From Niallia sp. FSL W8-0635 (GTDB lineage Bacteria > Bacillota > Bacilli > Bacillales > Cytobacillaceae), in contig NZ_JBBOYD010000001.1 of the NCBI RefSeq assembly GCF_038007965.1, forward strand, positions 660,501 through 724,500: a stretch of DNA of 64,000 bases, given 5' to 3'. Shown one piece after another: positions 25,372 through 34,630 of this stretch; within the stretch, counting starts at the first letter, position 1, and each line of letters starts with the position of its first letter. Made by a program: the position numbers and the translations under genes. Under the pieces are notes generated by a model, which was not told where the DNA came from, did no database searches, and saw only the letters and a program-made list of their open reading frames with translations.

Positions 25372-26112
25372 TTAATTTCCCAATTGTTCAGATGTTGTAT
25401 AACTAATACAACGTTCCACGAACTCCAATACATCTTTGGAAATCGGAAATAGTCCAGTTTCCTGAGCAGGTAGTTTTCTTACTTCCCAAAATTTATCGAT
25501 TAAATCATCGTCCCCCTGAAACGTCACTTCCGATAGCTCTATTAACTTTCTAGCAATTTGAATTCCTTGTATTGATTCTGCCTGTATACCTTGGTTTATA
25601 TAATATTCAATTTGTTTCAATAACAGAATATATTGATGAGTTATTTCATCATTATGACTAAGGCTCGGAATCGTTTGTTCTAAAAAAAATTGTTCATCAT
25701 CTTGAAAATAGTCAATCCACTTTTTTGGTTTGCTTTGTGAAAGTTGAACAAGTTCGGTGATGTCTTCCCAAGATAGATCTTTTTTTAAATCTATCATATT
25801 GATTAATGAAGTGGTGTTAGCTATGCTTGTTTGAAGTTTTGAAAGCTGTTCTTGTAAGTAATTGAAGTGTGAAATGAGTATTTGTTTATAAGAGAGCTTA
25901 TCTAATAAATGGTGAATATCCTCTAATGATAGTGAAAGGGACTTTAGAATAATAATTTTCTCTAATTTAAATAAATCCTCTTCTGAATAGAATCGTCTTC
26001 CGTACTCATCTTTAAAACTAGGTGTAAGAAGTTTGATTTGATCGTAATAGCGCAGTGTTCGTTTGGATAAATTTCTCTGTCTACTAACTTCTCCAATAGA
26101 CCATCGTTTCAT
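25372..26112 (-). CDS. MerR-family transcriptional regulator
   Basis: 246 residues. The N-terminal MerR winged helix (MKRWSIGEVSRQRNLSKRTL, RYYDQIKLLTPSFKDEYGRR) is followed by a dimerisation coiled coil (about 80-110) and a C-terminal helical ligand-type domain of about 120 residues reminiscent of TipAS. The gene is divergent from a CPBP protease, with a dyad in the 79-bp gap. It probably controls itself and the protease (inference). Effector unknown; no metal-binding cysteine pattern is visible. Confidence 0.88.
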   Translation of the reverse strand: MKRWSIGEVSRQRNLSKRTLRYYDQIKLLTPSFKDEYGRRFYSEEDLFKLEKIIILKSLSLSLEDIHHLLDKLSYKQILISHFNYLQEQLSKLQTSIANTTSLINMIDLKKDLSWEDITELVQLSQSKPKKWIDYFQDDEQFFLEQTIPSLSHNDEITHQYILLLKQIEYYINQGIQAESIQGIQIARKLIELSEVTFQGDDDLIDKFWEVRKLPAQETGLFPISKDVLEFVERCISYTTSEQLGN

Positions 26113-26137
26113 GGTATCCCCCCTAAAAAAAGCTTGC

Positions 26138-26156
26138 AGGTTACGTTGCGTAATCT
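26138..26156. promoter_or_regulatory. Dyad operator between MerR gene and CPBP gene
   Basis: AGGTTACG-TTG-CGTAATCT: 8-bp arms with one mismatch. The location and dyad form fit a MerR-type operator. Confidence 0.55.
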
Positions 26157-26191
26157 AATATAGTTGCATTATACCATATATAGGAAGAGGG

Positions 26192-26902
26192 ATGAGGATG
26201 GAGAACAAGCAGACTAATTGGAAAGAACAGGATCCATGGGGGAGTAAAGAATTTATTTTATTAATGATACTGGAGTTTATTTTTGTCCTTGGCTGTTTAA
26301 AGTTCATTGTTTCATCGATGTATGCACAATTTTTTAATAATGATTTATATGCAGGTACACTTATGGGGTTAACAATAGCGAGTGTTTTACTAACAGGTGT
26401 CTATTTTATTGCCCTCCGTCCAAAAGCACTTTCTTGGCGTGAAGTAGGAATAAAGAGGTTTTTTAAGAAAGATTGGAAGATAATAGTTGTATTTTCTGTT
26501 ATTTTACTTATTGGCGCTATAATCATTGTTGTACTTACTAGTTTTATAGGAATTTCGTGGGAAAATGGTAAGACAGAATCACTAAAACAAAACGTAGATT
26601 TCTTTACAGTTTTTATTGCCTTTGTATCAGCGGCAGTGATTTCACCAATATATGAGGAAATTTTTTATCGTGGATTTTTATATCGCTGGTTACGCACTCG
26701 TATGGGGATTTTTGGAGCGATTCTAATTAGTTCAGCTATTTTTACTATTATCCATATCCCTACCTATAATGCAATGCCAGTTAATTTTTTCAGCGGTATC
26801 ATTTTTGCGCTAGCGTATGAGCGAACGAATTCGATATGGCCATCTGTAATGATTCATGGTATTACGAATGGAATGATGGTTTTGTTGACAAGTTTGGGAT
26901 AA
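26192..26902 (+). CDS. CPBP-family intramembrane protease (Abi/CAAX type)
   Basis: 236 residues, several membrane helices. It has the family motifs EEIFYRGFLYRW (E155, E156, R160), FTIIHIP (H188) and IHGITNG (H222). Members are membrane-embedded metal-dependent glutamyl proteases, linked to bacteriocin immunity or CAAX-like processing. The ATG at 26192 is very close to the GGAAGAGG site; the in-frame ATG at 26198 has better spacing. Divergent from the MerR gene, convergent with the ABC-F gene, with a shared terminator. Confidence 0.88.
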   Translation: MRMENKQTNWKEQDPWGSKEFILLMILEFIFVLGCLKFIVSSMYAQFFNNDLYAGTLMGLTIASVLLTGVYFIALRPKALSWREVGIKRFFKKDWKIIVVFSVILLIGAIIIVVLTSFIGISWENGKTESLKQNVDFFTVFIAFVSAAVISPIYEEIFYRGFLYRWLRTRMGIFGAILISSAIFTIIHIPTYNAMPVNFFSGIIFALAYERTNSIWPSVMIHGITNGMMVLLTSLG

Positions 26903-26959
26903 AGATAGTTTTTTAGTAACCGAAACACGCCACAAAAGATATACTTTATCAAATAAAAA

Positions 26960-26988
26960 GGGGTACAAAAGATCACTTTGGTACCCCT
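26960..26988. terminator. Bidirectional terminator
   Basis: GGGGTACAAA and TTTGGTACCCC arms around the GATCAC loop region, A-rich on the left and T-rich on the right, between the convergent CPBP and ABC-F genes. Confidence 0.65.
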
Positions 26989-26998
26989 CAATCATTAT

Positions 26999-28552
26999 TT
27001 AAAACACTTTCGTCGTCCAATCCTCACAATTCCAAATATCTGTCGCAATGTCACGATAGAAATCAGGTTCATGGGATACCATTAAGATGCTTCCGCGATA
27101 TTCCTTTAATGCACGCTTCAGTTCTTCTTTTGCATCTACGTCCAAGTGATTGGTAGGCTCGTCGAGAATTAATAAATTTGTTTCTGTGTTTAAAATTTTA
27201 CATAAGCGAACTTTGGCTTTTTCGCCACCAGATAGGACTTCGATTTTACTTTCAATATGTTTTGTTGTTAATCCACATTTTGCAAGAGCAGCACGGACTT
27301 CCGCCTGATTCATACTTGGGAATTCACTCCAAATTTCTTCAATACAAGTGTTATAGTTGGACTCTTTTACTTCCTGCTCGAAGTAGCCGATGTGTTGATA
27401 ATCACCGCGTTCCACTGTTCCTGAAATTGGGTTGATTAATCCAAGAATACTTTTTAGAAGGGTAGACTTACCAATACCGTTTGCACCAACGAAGGCGATT
27501 TTTTGTCCTCGTTCCATTTTCAAATTGAGCGGGCGAGAAAGTGGTTCGTTATAACCAATAACAAGATCTTCAGCCGTGAAAATCCAACGACTAGCAGCAC
27601 GAGCTTCTTTGAATTTAAACTCTGGTTTTGGCTTCTCTTTTCCTAATTCAATAATGTCCATTTTGTCGAGCTTCTTTTGACGAGACATCGCCATATTACG
27701 AGTCGCAACACTTGCCTTGTTCCGAGCAACGAAATCTTTCAAATTAGCAATTTCTTGTTGTTGACGCTTGTAAGCAGACTCTAGCTGTTGCTTCTTCATT
27801 TCATGTATTTTTACGAAGTTATCATAGTCGCCAGCATAGCGATTCAACTCTTGGTTTTCCATGTGATAAATCAAATTAACAACATTGTTAAGGAATGGAA
27901 TATCATGTGAAATCAAAATAAATGCATTCTCATATTCCTGTAAATAGCGCTTCAACCATTCGATATGCTGTTCATCCAAATAGTTTGTAGGCTCATCTAG
28001 TAATAAGATTTCAGGTTTTTCTAGCAATAGTTTAGCTAGCAAAACTTTCGTACGTTGCCCACCGCTAAGATCAGCTACATCTCGATCAAGTCCAACATCG
28101 TCTAATCCTAGACCACGAGCAACTTCCTCCACTTTTGAATTAATTTGATAGAAATCATTACTGTCTAACGTTTCTTGTAGTTCTCCAACTTCTGTAAGTA
28201 ATGCATCGATATCAGCACCTTCATCACCCATTTTTGCATAAAGCTCATTAATCTCTGCTTCAGCATCGAATAGATATTGGAAAGCAGTACTCAATGCTTC
28301 ACGCATTGTAGTCCCTTTTTGAAGGACAGCATGCTGATCTAAATAGCCAACACGAACTTTTCGTGACCACTCCACTTTTCCTTCGTCAGGTTGTAGCTTT
28401 CCAGTAACAATATTCATGAAAGTAGACTTACCTTCACCATTTGCTCCAACTAGTCCAACGTGTTCTCCTTTTAAAAGTCGAAAAGATACATCATTAAATA
28501 TTGCTCGATCACCGAAACCGTGACTTAAACCTTTTACGTTTAATACGCTCAT
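26999..28552 (-). CDS. yfmM: ABC-F ATPase, YfmM-like
   Basis: 517 residues from the ATG at 28550-28552 (MSVLNVKGLSHGFGDRAIFN). A longer in-frame ORF exists but lacks a better RBS. Two ABC cassettes: Walker A GANGEGKST and GANGIGKST, signatures DLSGGQRTK and VLSGGEKAK, Walker B LLLDEPTNYLDE and LILDEPTNHLDV. The P-site tRNA interaction linker sits between them (KQQQEIANLKDFVARNKA). No membrane domain, as expected of a soluble ribosome-associated ABC-F factor. Strong similarity to B. subtilis YfmM as I remember it. Function is probably translation maintenance; resistance is not indicated. Confidence 0.88.
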   Translation of the reverse strand: MSVLNVKGLSHGFGDRAIFNDVSFRLLKGEHVGLVGANGEGKSTFMNIVTGKLQPDEGKVEWSRKVRVGYLDQHAVLQKGTTMREALSTAFQYLFDAEAEINELYAKMGDEGADIDALLTEVGELQETLDSNDFYQINSKVEEVARGLGLDDVGLDRDVADLSGGQRTKVLLAKLLLEKPEILLLDEPTNYLDEQHIEWLKRYLQEYENAFILISHDIPFLNNVVNLIYHMENQELNRYAGDYDNFVKIHEMKKQQLESAYKRQQQEIANLKDFVARNKASVATRNMAMSRQKKLDKMDIIELGKEKPKPEFKFKEARAASRWIFTAEDLVIGYNEPLSRPLNLKMERGQKIAFVGANGIGKSTLLKSILGLINPISGTVERGDYQHIGYFEQEVKESNYNTCIEEIWSEFPSMNQAEVRAALAKCGLTTKHIESKIEVLSGGEKAKVRLCKILNTETNLLILDEPTNHLDVDAKEELKRALKEYRGSILMVSHEPDFYRDIATDIWNCEDWTTKVF

Positions 28553-28934
28553 TTTTTTAACCCCTTCTTTTATATCACATGTAGATATCATACTAGATTT
28601 ATATTAGATTTTCTAACTTGAAATTATTATTTGTGTAAACTGAAATTCGATTATGGAATTATACTTACTTGTGCATCTCACAAGTAGGATAAAAATCTAT
28701 TATACAATATGATAGGAGGTTTTCCTATATGGGAATAGGTGAATAAAAAATGAAATAATTGGTTGAGTTCTAAAAGAAAATTTTAAGATGTACATTCTAT
28801 ACTAATTTTAAAAGGAAAAGAAAGAGAGGGTAGAGAATAAATATATGGGATAAGTAAAACTCATTATTAGAACTATAGTTCAAATGCTTTATTCATGTAA
28901 TTTTCATAAAAAAACGTAGTAAGAGGAGGAAACG
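28553..28934. promoter_or_regulatory. Intergenic region with palindrome upstream of GH43
   Basis: No gene is seen in this 382-bp gap. GAACTATAGTTC (28870-28881) is a perfect 12-bp palindrome 54 bp before the GH43 start and could be its operator. AGAGGAGG precedes the GH43 ATG. Confidence 0.4.
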
Positions 28935-29885
28935 ATGGAGAAATTAACTTTTCATAACCCGATTTTAGAGCCTGGGGCAGATCCGTGGGTGTATAAGGAT
29001 AAAGATACTTACTATTTTATGGTCACAAAAAGGACGAGGCTTGATTTATGGAAGTCATCTACATTAAGTGGTATGGCACAAGGTAATTGTAAAACGATTT
29101 GGACTGCTCCGAGTGAAGGAATCAATTGTGCTAATATTTGGGCTCCAGAAATTCATCAGATAAATGGGAAATGGTATATATATTTCACAGCAAATGACGG
29201 AATAGGCGATGATCAATCAAGGAAGATTTTTGTGCTAGAGAATTCGGAGGAAGATCCGTTTAACGGGGAGTGGGTAGAAAAAGGATATGTAAATACAGAA
29301 TACCCTGGTTTAGATGGAACGATTTTTGAAAATAAAGGCCGACTTTATTTTGTATATGCTGGATATGGAAACTTTCCTGAGTATGGATCAGCTCTCTATA
29401 TAGCTGAGATGGAAAATCCGTGGACGCTTACTGGTCCGAACGTATTATTGTCAAAACCTGAGTATGATTGGGAAAAGCAAGGTGGAATGGCGATTAATGA
29501 GGGACCTGTAATGTTAAAGAGGAATAATAAGTTGTTTCTAGTCTATTCTGCTAGTACCACTTGGTCTGATGATTATAGTTTGGGTATGTTAACAACATCA
29601 GAGAATGAGGATGTCATGAATCCCGAAGTTTGGCTTAAATCTACAGAGCCTGTATTTAGGAAAAGTATCGAAAATAAGGTATTTGCTCCTGGCCATAATA
29701 GTTTTACACAATCACCTGATGGGACAGAAGATTGGATAGTTTATCATGCTATCTCCGAATCAGAGGGAGGAAGCCAGCGACGAAGTACCCGAATACAAAA
29801 ATTCAATTGGAATGCCGAGGGTTCCCCTGATTTTGGAATTCCATTAAGTATATCAGCACCGATTGCCATTCCTTCTGGTGAGTGA
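28935..29885 (+). CDS. GH43-family glycoside hydrolase (arabinan/xylan-type side chains)
   Basis: 316 residues, no signal peptide, so it probably acts on imported oligosaccharides. Five-bladed beta-propeller features: HNPILEPGADPWVY with the general-base D16, ANIWAPEIHQINGKWYIYF, YPGLDGTIFENKGRLYFVYA (middle Asp), and MAINEGPVMLKRNNK with the acid Glu. The substrate cannot be settled from sequence; alpha-L-arabinofuranosidase or beta-xylosidase are usual. It stands alone with its own terminator. Confidence 0.88.
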   Translation: MEKLTFHNPILEPGADPWVYKDKDTYYFMVTKRTRLDLWKSSTLSGMAQGNCKTIWTAPSEGINCANIWAPEIHQINGKWYIYFTANDGIGDDQSRKIFVLENSEEDPFNGEWVEKGYVNTEYPGLDGTIFENKGRLYFVYAGYGNFPEYGSALYIAEMENPWTLTGPNVLLSKPEYDWEKQGGMAINEGPVMLKRNNKLFLVYSASTTWSDDYSLGMLTTSENEDVMNPEVWLKSTEPVFRKSIENKVFAPGHNSFTQSPDGTEDWIVYHAISESEGGSQRRSTRIQKFNWNAEGSPDFGIPLSISAPIAIPSGE

Positions 29886-30086
29886 TAAGTAGGGAACTGA
29901 GGAATTCGGTAAGGAAATGTTCGCTACTGTTAAAAATTCCAAGAAGATAATGATTTAAAAGTAAATGGTGAGGTAGGGTCCAAGACTTTTACTGAATTAG
30001 TTACATAAGATAGTAAGCGTTTTCTTTATAAATGAAGGGCAATTGTCTATCATTTATGAATGGAAAGCAATAGAGTGAAATAAAGA

Positions 30087-30120
30087 GGAGGGTGCTTAAT
30101 GTCTGTTACACCCTCCTTTT
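30087..30120 (+). terminator. Terminator after GH43
   Basis: GGAGGGTG (30087-30094) and CACCCTCC (30109-30116) arms followed by TTTTG. It also separates the convergent LysE-type gene. Confidence 0.7.
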
Positions 30121-30139
30121 GTGTGCATATATATATTCT

Positions 30140-30730
30140 TTAATGGAAAACAATTGAAATAGCGCTATATATCAATAACAATGCCATTATTAAATTAAAT
30201 GTTTTCCGATGCTGTGATAATGCTTTCTGAAAAATAGTGCCAAATAAACTCCAACTTAATGAACTTAGAAATCCAATAATTCCTAAGAATAATGAAAAGA
30301 GAAAATAACTAAAGTAAGAAGTATAATAAGGTAATAGGAAGGTTGATACGACTGTAATTCCATACAAAATTCCTTTTGGATTAATAAATTGGACCAATGC
30401 ACCTATAACGAAAAGATTTTTGGCATTCTCTTCACTTCTTTCATTATTCATGTCTTTACTTGTAATTGTTTTATAAGCTAAAAATAACAAATAGCCAACG
30501 CCTAAAATGGTTAATGGGATCTTTACTATTGGCAAGATGTTTATAAGCAAAAGGTTAAAAATACTAGACATCAAGGCAAGAACAAAAAAGCCTACTGCAA
30601 CGCCAAGGCTGAACTTAATTGTTTTTTTAAACCCATATTTATTTGCAAACGACATTGCCATAAAATTATTTGGACCTGGAGTAAAGCTACTAACTAATAC
30701 AAACAATAAAAATGATAACAAGGGCATCAT
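30140..30730 (-). CDS. LysE/RhtB-family amino-acid exporter
   Basis: About 196 residues with six predicted membrane segments. N-terminal family motif SSFTPGPNNFMAMSFANKYG, and FINPKGILYGITVVSTF later. The RBS GGGAG fixes the start at the ATG pair 30725-30730; the longer ORF start at 30742 would overlap the RBS. It is divergent from an XRE-cupin regulator, a common pairing for regulated exporters. Substrate unknown. Confidence 0.87.
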   Translation of the reverse strand: MMPLLSFLLFVLVSSFTPGPNNFMAMSFANKYGFKKTIKFSLGVAVGFFVLALMSSIFNLLLINILPIVKIPLTILGVGYLLFLAYKTITSKDMNNERSEENAKNLFVIGALVQFINPKGILYGITVVSTFLLPYYTSYFSYFLFSLFLGIIGFLSSLSWSLFGTIFQKALSQHRKTFNLIMALLLIYSAISIVFH

Positions 30731-30842
30731 TAATTCTCCCATTTTTTTAGTATGTTATAATGTACGAAATTACCGATATAGCTTACGTTTGTTATATTAT
30801 ACAAAGTGTGTGTTAAATTGTAAATTGGTTGGAGGTAATTTC

Positions 30843-31397
30843 ATGGAAGAAATTCAATTTATTTTGGCAAGAAATTTAAAGGCTATAAGAGAGAAGAAGA
30901 AACTTAGTTTAGAGAAGGTTTCAGAACTAAGTGGGGTTAGTAAAGCTATGATAGGACAAATTGAAAGAGGAGATTCAAGTCCAACTATTACAACCATTTG
31001 GAAAATTGCTAACGGACTAAAGCTATCCTTTACATCTCTTATTAGTGCTCCTTCACTTGATGCGAAAGTTGTTTTAAGGAATGAGTTACAAGTAATGCCT
31101 GAAGATAATGGAAGATATAGAGTTTATCCAGTGTTTCCATTTCAAGAAAATAAACGTTTTGAAATATATACCGTTGAAGTTGATCCAGAGGGGAATTTAA
31201 GTTCAGTTGGGCATATAGATGGAACAGAGGAATTTATAACTGTATTTGATGGAGAAATTGATATTACCGTAAACGAATATAAATATAATTTGAAAAAAGG
31301 TGATTCAATAAGATTCAAGGCAGATAAGCCCCATATATATTCTAATGCAGGACAGGCATTATCTCGTTTAAGTATGATAATATACTATCCAGATTAA
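30843..31397 (+). CDS. XRE-family regulator with C-terminal cupin domain
   Basis: 184 residues from ATG 30843 behind TTGGAGGTAA; the open frame extends further upstream without a site. Helix-turn-helix at about 15-60 (LSLEKVSELSGVSKAMIGQI, ERGDSSPTITTIWKIANGL). The cupin barrel covers about 105-180 (GHIDGTEEFITVFDGEI, GDSIRFKADKPHIYSN). Such proteins sense small ligands in the cupin. Divergent from the LysE-type exporter, its likely target. Confidence 0.88.
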   Translation: MEEIQFILARNLKAIREKKKLSLEKVSELSGVSKAMIGQIERGDSSPTITTIWKIANGLKLSFTSLISAPSLDAKVVLRNELQVMPEDNGRYRVYPVFPFQENKRFEIYTVEVDPEGNLSSVGHIDGTEEFITVFDGEIDITVNEYKYNLKKGDSIRFKADKPHIYSNAGQALSRLSMIIYYPD

Positions 31398-31775
31398 TAC
31401 ATTATAGTTTTTTAATCAGTATCTACCTAAATAATTTGTACTAAGAAATGGAACGTAGAAATGGTGTATGAAATTTTGCTCAAATTTATATTTTTAAGAT
31501 TCCATACAATGGGCTGGATTCATAGTGATTCAGTCTTTTGTTATGTCCGTTAGTTTTTTATTTCAGATGGAACAGTACCTAATCTTTTTTCTTTATATAT
31601 GCAATGGGACAATATAGTTAAGACATAGAATGACTATTTTAAAGTATAATATGGAAGTATTCCTTTCATCATTTGAATCATATAGGTATGTATGGAACAG
31701 AAATAAACAATGAGAAAGGACTAAACTAGAATAGCCCTTATACAGCAGTATACGAGAAGAAGAAAGGTAAAGCAT
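31398..31775. other. Intergenic region, no gene seen
   Basis: A 378-bp AT-rich gap. The only structure seen is a weak hairpin near 31510-31540 (CTGGATTCA-TAG-TGATTCAG then TCTTTT), possibly the terminator of the regulator gene. Confidence 0.3.
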
Positions 31776-33026
31776 ATGAGTATAATAAAGGATTTTTTGC
31801 TACAACTAACGCTGATGGTAGTACCCATATTTATTAACTTTTCAATTGTTTTGGAAAGGGTTAAAAGTCATAAAAAAAGAAACATTATCATGTCCATTTT
31901 ATGGGGAATATCCATATTATTTTGTATGTCGTTCCCAGTGAATCTTGGTCAAAATGTCCGGCTAGATTTAAGGATTGTTCCACTAATATTAGGGAGTTTA
32001 TACGGAGGATTTTGGTCTTCAATTTTTCTATCAGCCCTTATAATAGCTTATCGACTTTATTCTGGTTTTGGAATAGGGTTTTATAATACAGTTCTTGTTC
32101 TATTATTATCCATACCAGTTATATTAATTTTTCAAAAATATTTTGCTAGGGCGGAAAAACGTAAAAGAGTGAAAATAGCAGTTGGTCTTTCGCTTTACTA
32201 CTGTTTTATAGGATTTATCATTTTTATTATACTAAGAGGTTTTTCTATAGAGTATGCTGGTGTACAGATTATTCAACTTATCTTTGGAGCAATAGCTACA
32301 TGGTTCTTCATTATGTTATATGAGACGCTCATTGAAATTAACCATATTCGAACAGAATTGCAGAATGCGGAGAAGTTAAAGGTGATCAGTGAATTAACAA
32401 GTGTATTTGCGCATGAAATTAGAAATCCGATGCAAGTTGCACGAGGATTTCTACAACTACTAGATGAGCCTGATTTGCCTAACGGAAAAAAGGAATACAT
32501 ACAAATATCATTAGAAGAATTAGATCGTGCAAATGAAATTATTAATGATTTTTTAGCTTTTGGAAAGCCAGTTATTAATAATAATGAAAGAATGGAAGTA
32601 GGCTATCAATTACAACGTGTTGCAAAAATCCTTCAAAGTTACAGTCTGAATCATAATGTTCAGATTAAAACTGATATTGTTGAAGATTGTTGGATATTCG
32701 CTAATGGTCAAAAATTCAACCAGTCATTGATTAATATTGTAAAAAATGCGATAGAATCGATGCCGAATGGTGGAATGGTTTGGATTACATGTACTCCTAC
32801 GAATGATGGATTTATAAATATTAGCATTAAAGATCAAGGAATTGGGATGACAAAAGAGCAAATGGATAGGCTTGGCTACCCGTTTTATTCATTAAAGGAA
32901 AGTGGGACAGGATTAGGAATGATGGTAAGCTATCAAATTATTCGATCTTTCAAGGGGAAAATAAAAGTAAAAAGTGAAAAAGATAAAGGAACAGAATTTA
33001 TTATTCTTTTCCCAAAAATAAACTAA
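31776..33026 (+). CDS. Sensor histidine kinase with 5TMR-type membrane sensor
   Basis: 416 residues. Five to six membrane segments form a 5TM receptor region (LDLRIVPLILGSLYGGFWSS), followed by the HisKA helix with the phospho-acceptor in ELTSVFAHEIRNPMQVARGF. The HATPase_c domain has N (NIVKNAIESMPNGG), G1 (IKDQGIGM) and G2 (GTGLGMMVSYQII) boxes. It resembles the KinB/KinD-type kinases that feed the sporulation phosphorelay. No response regulator adjoins it, which fits an orphan kinase. Confidence 0.9.
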   Translation: MSIIKDFLLQLTLMVVPIFINFSIVLERVKSHKKRNIIMSILWGISILFCMSFPVNLGQNVRLDLRIVPLILGSLYGGFWSSIFLSALIIAYRLYSGFGIGFYNTVLVLLLSIPVILIFQKYFARAEKRKRVKIAVGLSLYYCFIGFIIFIILRGFSIEYAGVQIIQLIFGAIATWFFIMLYETLIEINHIRTELQNAEKLKVISELTSVFAHEIRNPMQVARGFLQLLDEPDLPNGKKEYIQISLEELDRANEIINDFLAFGKPVINNNERMEVGYQLQRVAKILQSYSLNHNVQIKTDIVEDCWIFANGQKFNQSLINIVKNAIESMPNGGMVWITCTPTNDGFINISIKDQGIGMTKEQMDRLGYPFYSLKESGTGLGMMVSYQIIRSFKGKIKVKSEKDKGTEFIILFPKIN

Positions 33027-33181
33027 TACACTAACGATTAGATTGATTGATTGAAGTATCATGAATGTTTTTTACCCACTGTGAGATAAAAACTGAAAGT
33101 AATCACTATCCAATAAAATGGAATAAATTATGTAAATCAATTTCTGGATTAAGTGGAAATGAGTTTTACAGAGGGTTTTTT

Positions 33182-33749
33182 ATGGAGAAAACAAAACCGT
33201 ATGGTACGGTACTTTTAAAGGCTGCGAAGATTATGGATTCTCTTGCTGAGAACCCAAATAAAACTCTACAAGATATTTCTATAGCAACAAATATGACTAA
33301 TTCCACCACATTAAAAATATTGGATACACTCTTATTAATTGGTTATGTGTGTAGCTAGAGAACTAAAAACTATCATTTAGGATTAAAACTTATTCGTTCA
33401 CTATGCCAATCAATATATCAATCAAACCGATTTGGTAGAATTGTTTTTGCCTTATTTAAAAAAGCTGCAAGAGTCAACTGATGAAACAATATATTGAGAG
33501 TACCATTACTAATTCCATAAAATTGTTATCTGATTACAAAAAATTCGAGAAACAGGAATTGCTTATGAGGATGAAGAAATGGAGAAAGATATTTTCTGTA
33601 TAGGAGTTTCTCTGAAAAAAGGAGAGATGATTATTGGTACTTTTAGTGTAAGTGTCTCGAAGTATCGCCTAACAGAGAACTTTAAAAATCAAATTATTCA
33701 AGTAGTCGCCGAAACGAAGGATGAGTTGGAGCAAGTATTGACTCATTAA
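33182..33749 (+). pseudogene. Broken IclR-family regulator (KdgR-like)
   Basis: The N-terminal IclR winged helix is intact for 58 codons (MEKTKPYGTVLLKAAKIMDS, TLQDISIATNMTNSTTLKIL). It then hits an in-frame TAG at 33356-33358. The frame goes on as RTKNYHLGLKLIRSLCQS to another stop. The C-terminal ligand domain appears in another frame (GIAYEDEEMEKDIFCIGVSL, ETKDELEQVLTH, TAA at 33747). The central part is partly deleted. Its place before kdgA/kduI/kduD remnants marks it as the former KdgR-type regulator of uronate catabolism. Confidence 0.8.
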
Positions 33750-33775
33750 AAAACGCTTCGGCGACTTTTTTTATA
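33705..33775 (+). terminator. Terminator at the end of the IclR pseudogene
   Basis: GTCGCCGAAACG, within the last codons, pairs with CGCTTCGGCGAC followed by TTTTTTTAT. Confidence 0.55.
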
Positions 33776-33869
33776 AAAACGTTGCTTTTATCTTTTAACG
33801 ATGTATAATAAAAAACAATAATTTCCTAATTATAAAACATTAATTTCCGAATAAGAAATTAATGTTTTT

Positions 33870-33998
33870 GTGAAACGAGTTCAAATCTTACAACGTTTAA
33901 AAGATGCTGGAGTTGTGGCTGTTATTCGTGGAAATACAAAGGACGAAGCAATAAAAGCAAGTCATGCGGTCGTAAAAGGGGGTGCTGATAACTCTTGA
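33870..33998 (+). pseudogene. kdgA: kdgA (KDPG aldolase) 5' remnant
   Basis: The GTG opens VKRVQILQRLKDAGVVAVIR and GNTKDEAIKASHAVVKGG, the N-terminal strand and catalytic-Glu region of 2-keto-3-deoxy-6-phosphogluconate aldolase. It stops after 42 codons; the remaining about 170 residues, including the Schiff-base lysine, are absent. Confidence 0.85.
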
Positions 33999-34004
33999 TA
34001 TACT

Positions 34005-34265
34005 CTTATCAAGAGTTGCCAATTGAAATGGGTTACACAATCTTAGAGCCAGGCAGTGATTGGAATACTATGCAAAGTCATACGCATGAATGTCGAATGG
34101 AGGCGTATGGATATTTTGATATGAACTAGGATGCTCGCATCTTCCACGTGATGGAAAGCCAGATGAAACCAAACACTTAGTTATGAGCAATGAACAAGCA
34201 GCTATTTCACCTAGCAAGTCTATTCATTCTAGGGTTGGTGCGAGTAACTACTCATTTGGTAATGG
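34005..34265 (+). pseudogene. kduI: kduI (5-dehydro-4-deoxyuronate isomerase) internal remnant
   Basis: Pieces in several frames match the KduI cupin: [35 protein letters not shown] with the metal-binding histidines, [14 protein letters not shown], and [20 protein letters not shown]. The start, the end and continuous frame are missing. It runs straight into kduD sequence, so a deletion joined the two genes. Confidence 0.85.
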
Positions 34266-34495
34266 AATTGGACCTGGGTATATGCGACTCCACAAACAGC
34301 GCCTCTTAGAGAAAAACAAGAGGATGGGTTCCCGTCATCCATTTCATTGCAAAAACTCCGGCTGTCCGTTGGGGAGAAACGGAGAATCTTGCTGGTACAA
34401 CAGTATTTCTATCGTCTAGGGCATCGAATTTTGTTAACGGTCATTTCCTCTATGTAGACGGTGGAATACTGGCGTATATTGGTAAACAATCTTAA
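34266..34495 (+). pseudogene. kduD: kduD (2-deoxy-D-gluconate 3-dehydrogenase) 3' remnant
   Basis: C-terminal SDR sequence in two frames: [16 protein letters not shown], then [20 protein letters not shown] and NFVNGHFLYVDGGILAYIGK ending at TAA 34495. The N-terminal NAD-binding half and catalytic Tyr-x-x-x-Lys are gone. A terminator follows. Confidence 0.85.
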
Positions 34496-34501
34496 GAGGG
34501 T

Positions 34502-34537
34502 AAAGATACAAGATGTAGCCTTCTTGTATCTTTTTTT
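34502..34537 (+). terminator. Terminator after the kduD remnant
   Basis: AAAGATACAAG and CTTGTATCTTT arms followed by TTTTG, probably the original operon terminator. Confidence 0.75.
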
Positions 34538-34630
34538 GAAAAGCTTTTTGAAAAGCTGAAAATAACCTGACATAGGTAAACGTAAAGTCTATTTAAATAA
34601 TTATAGGAAGTAACAAAATGGAGGGGAAAA

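Noticed and set aside
25110..26988. The two GGGGTACC-containing hairpins as ends of a mobile element
   Set aside because: Both sit after gene ends and have terminator form; the stems beyond GGGGTAC differ, and the DNA between them is an ordinary regulator/protease pair.
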